Shown here: one piece after another, positions 21,184 to 21,344 of the stretch
Layout of the letters: the number at the start of each line of letters is the position of its first letter
Numbering within the stretch: position 1 is the stretch's first letter
Assembly (NCBI GenBank): GCA_964574405.1
Contig: CAZNNN010000009.1
Coordinates: forward strand, 1-21,344
DNA from: JBBAAW01 sp964574405
GTDB taxonomy: Bacteria > Patescibacteriota > WWE3 > UBA101185 > UBA10185
Direction of reading: 5' to 3'
DNA length: 21,344 nt
Notes under the pieces: generated by a model
The model's input: the letters and a program-made list of their open reading frames with translations, nothing else
Told to the model about the DNA's origin: nothing
The model's database searches: none
Translations under genes and position numbers: made by a program

Positions 21184-21212
21184 ATAATAATGTATAATTT
21201 GCGCTATGCCAA
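21184..21212. promoter_or_regulatory. Divergent promoters of the antiporter and valS
   Basis: Minus strand: TTGGCA (21212-21207), a 17-bp spacer and TATTAT (21189-21184) for the antiporter; its -35 lies in the first codons of valS. Plus strand: TATAAT (21193-21198) 7 nt before the valS ATG. This is the same layout as the promoter pair at 9152-9183. Confidence 0.55.
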
Positions 21213-21344
21213 TGGAGTCAAAATATAATCACGCGAGCGTGGAGACCAAAATTTACAAAATGTGGGAAGATGGGGGTTATTTTAAGGCGGAGCGCAACCC
21301 GGCCAAAAAGCCTTATACCATAGTTCTTCCGCTTCCTAATGCCA
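21206..21344 (+). CDS. valS: Valyl-tRNA synthetase, N-terminal 46 codons (cut by window end)
   Basis: MPMESKYNHASVETKIYKMW, then EDGGYFKAERNPAKKPYTIV and LPLPNA. The order Y-x(6)-V-E-x-K-I-Y-x-x-W-x-x-x-G-Y-F, then K-P-Y-T-I-V-L-P-x-P-N, is the start of valyl-tRNA synthetase; the HIGH motif would follow just beyond the edge. LPLPNA in place of the usual LPPPNV is a variant, and isoleucyl or leucyl synthetases are less likely given the lead-in. Probably leaderless. Confidence 0.85.
   Translation, partial: MPMESKYNHASVETKIYKMWEDGGYFKAERNPAKKPYTIVLPLPNA

Noticed and set aside
1..21344. CRISPR array, rRNA genes, transposase or integrase
   Set aside because: No regularly spaced repeats, rRNA sequence or recombinase motifs were seen on either strand.

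Overview
The window looks like a piece of a Candidate Phyla Radiation (Patescibacteria) chromosome, most likely Microgenomates or Katanobacteria. That placement is an inference from gene content, very tight gene packing, AT-rich sequence and many small membrane proteins of unknown function. No rRNA or ribosomal protein is present to fix the taxon. TGA is used as an ordinary stop, so the glycine recoding of Gracilibacteria does not apply.

Layout. 1-2344: a partial unknown gene (-), a deoxyribosyltransferase-like protein with a ribbon-helix-helix tail (+), an AAA/DUF4143 ATPase (-) and a 64-aa conserved-looking protein (+). 2382-3900: metG followed by the last ~38 codons of a destroyed tatD. 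3904-11120: an envelope glycan cluster with a processive GT2 glycosyltransferase, a WecA/MraY-type phosphosugar transferase with an extra N-terminal membrane domain, a UbiA-type decaprenyl-phosphate phosphoribosyltransferase-like enzyme and an O-antigen ligase/polymerase-like protein with TPRs. Small minus-strand membrane proteins are interleaved. 11123-12553: a small membrane protein and a PEGA/SH3 envelope protein (-). 12604: tRNA-Cys. 12772: a second AAA/DUF4143 ATPase. 13927-16124: groES-groEL with a degenerate CIRCE operator and a terminator. 16164-17860: an accessory patch in which a Cdc6/STAND-like ATPase (-) lies between two ~60-bp direct repeats, beside gene debris (a DHFR-like N-terminus and a DUF3850/ASCH N-terminus). 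17877-19164: a methyltransferase with a structured leader, then a DUF5320-DUF134 pair under a strong promoter with a 16-bp palindrome. 19136-19405: a protein remnant, tRNA-Ala(CGC) and a dispersed hairpin repeat. 19455-21344: a Kef-type antiporter (-) divergent from valS (+, cut by the window end).

Two themes run through the window. First, many genes have a -10 box only 5-8 nt before the start codon and no Shine-Dalgarno sequence, so they are probably leaderless. Several are paired divergently over 34-50 bp. The groES, groEL, methyltransferase and DUF5320 genes instead have strong Shine-Dalgarno sequences. Second, several promoters carry their own palindromic arrays: GTGTA half-sites before the RHH protein, TGGAGT-core repeats before both DUF4143 ATPases, a CIRCE-like site before groES, and a palindrome before DUF5320-DUF134. 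The shared TGGAGT core upstream of two unlinked DUF4143 ATPases and the repeat-flanked ATPase region are the strongest candidates for undescribed biology.
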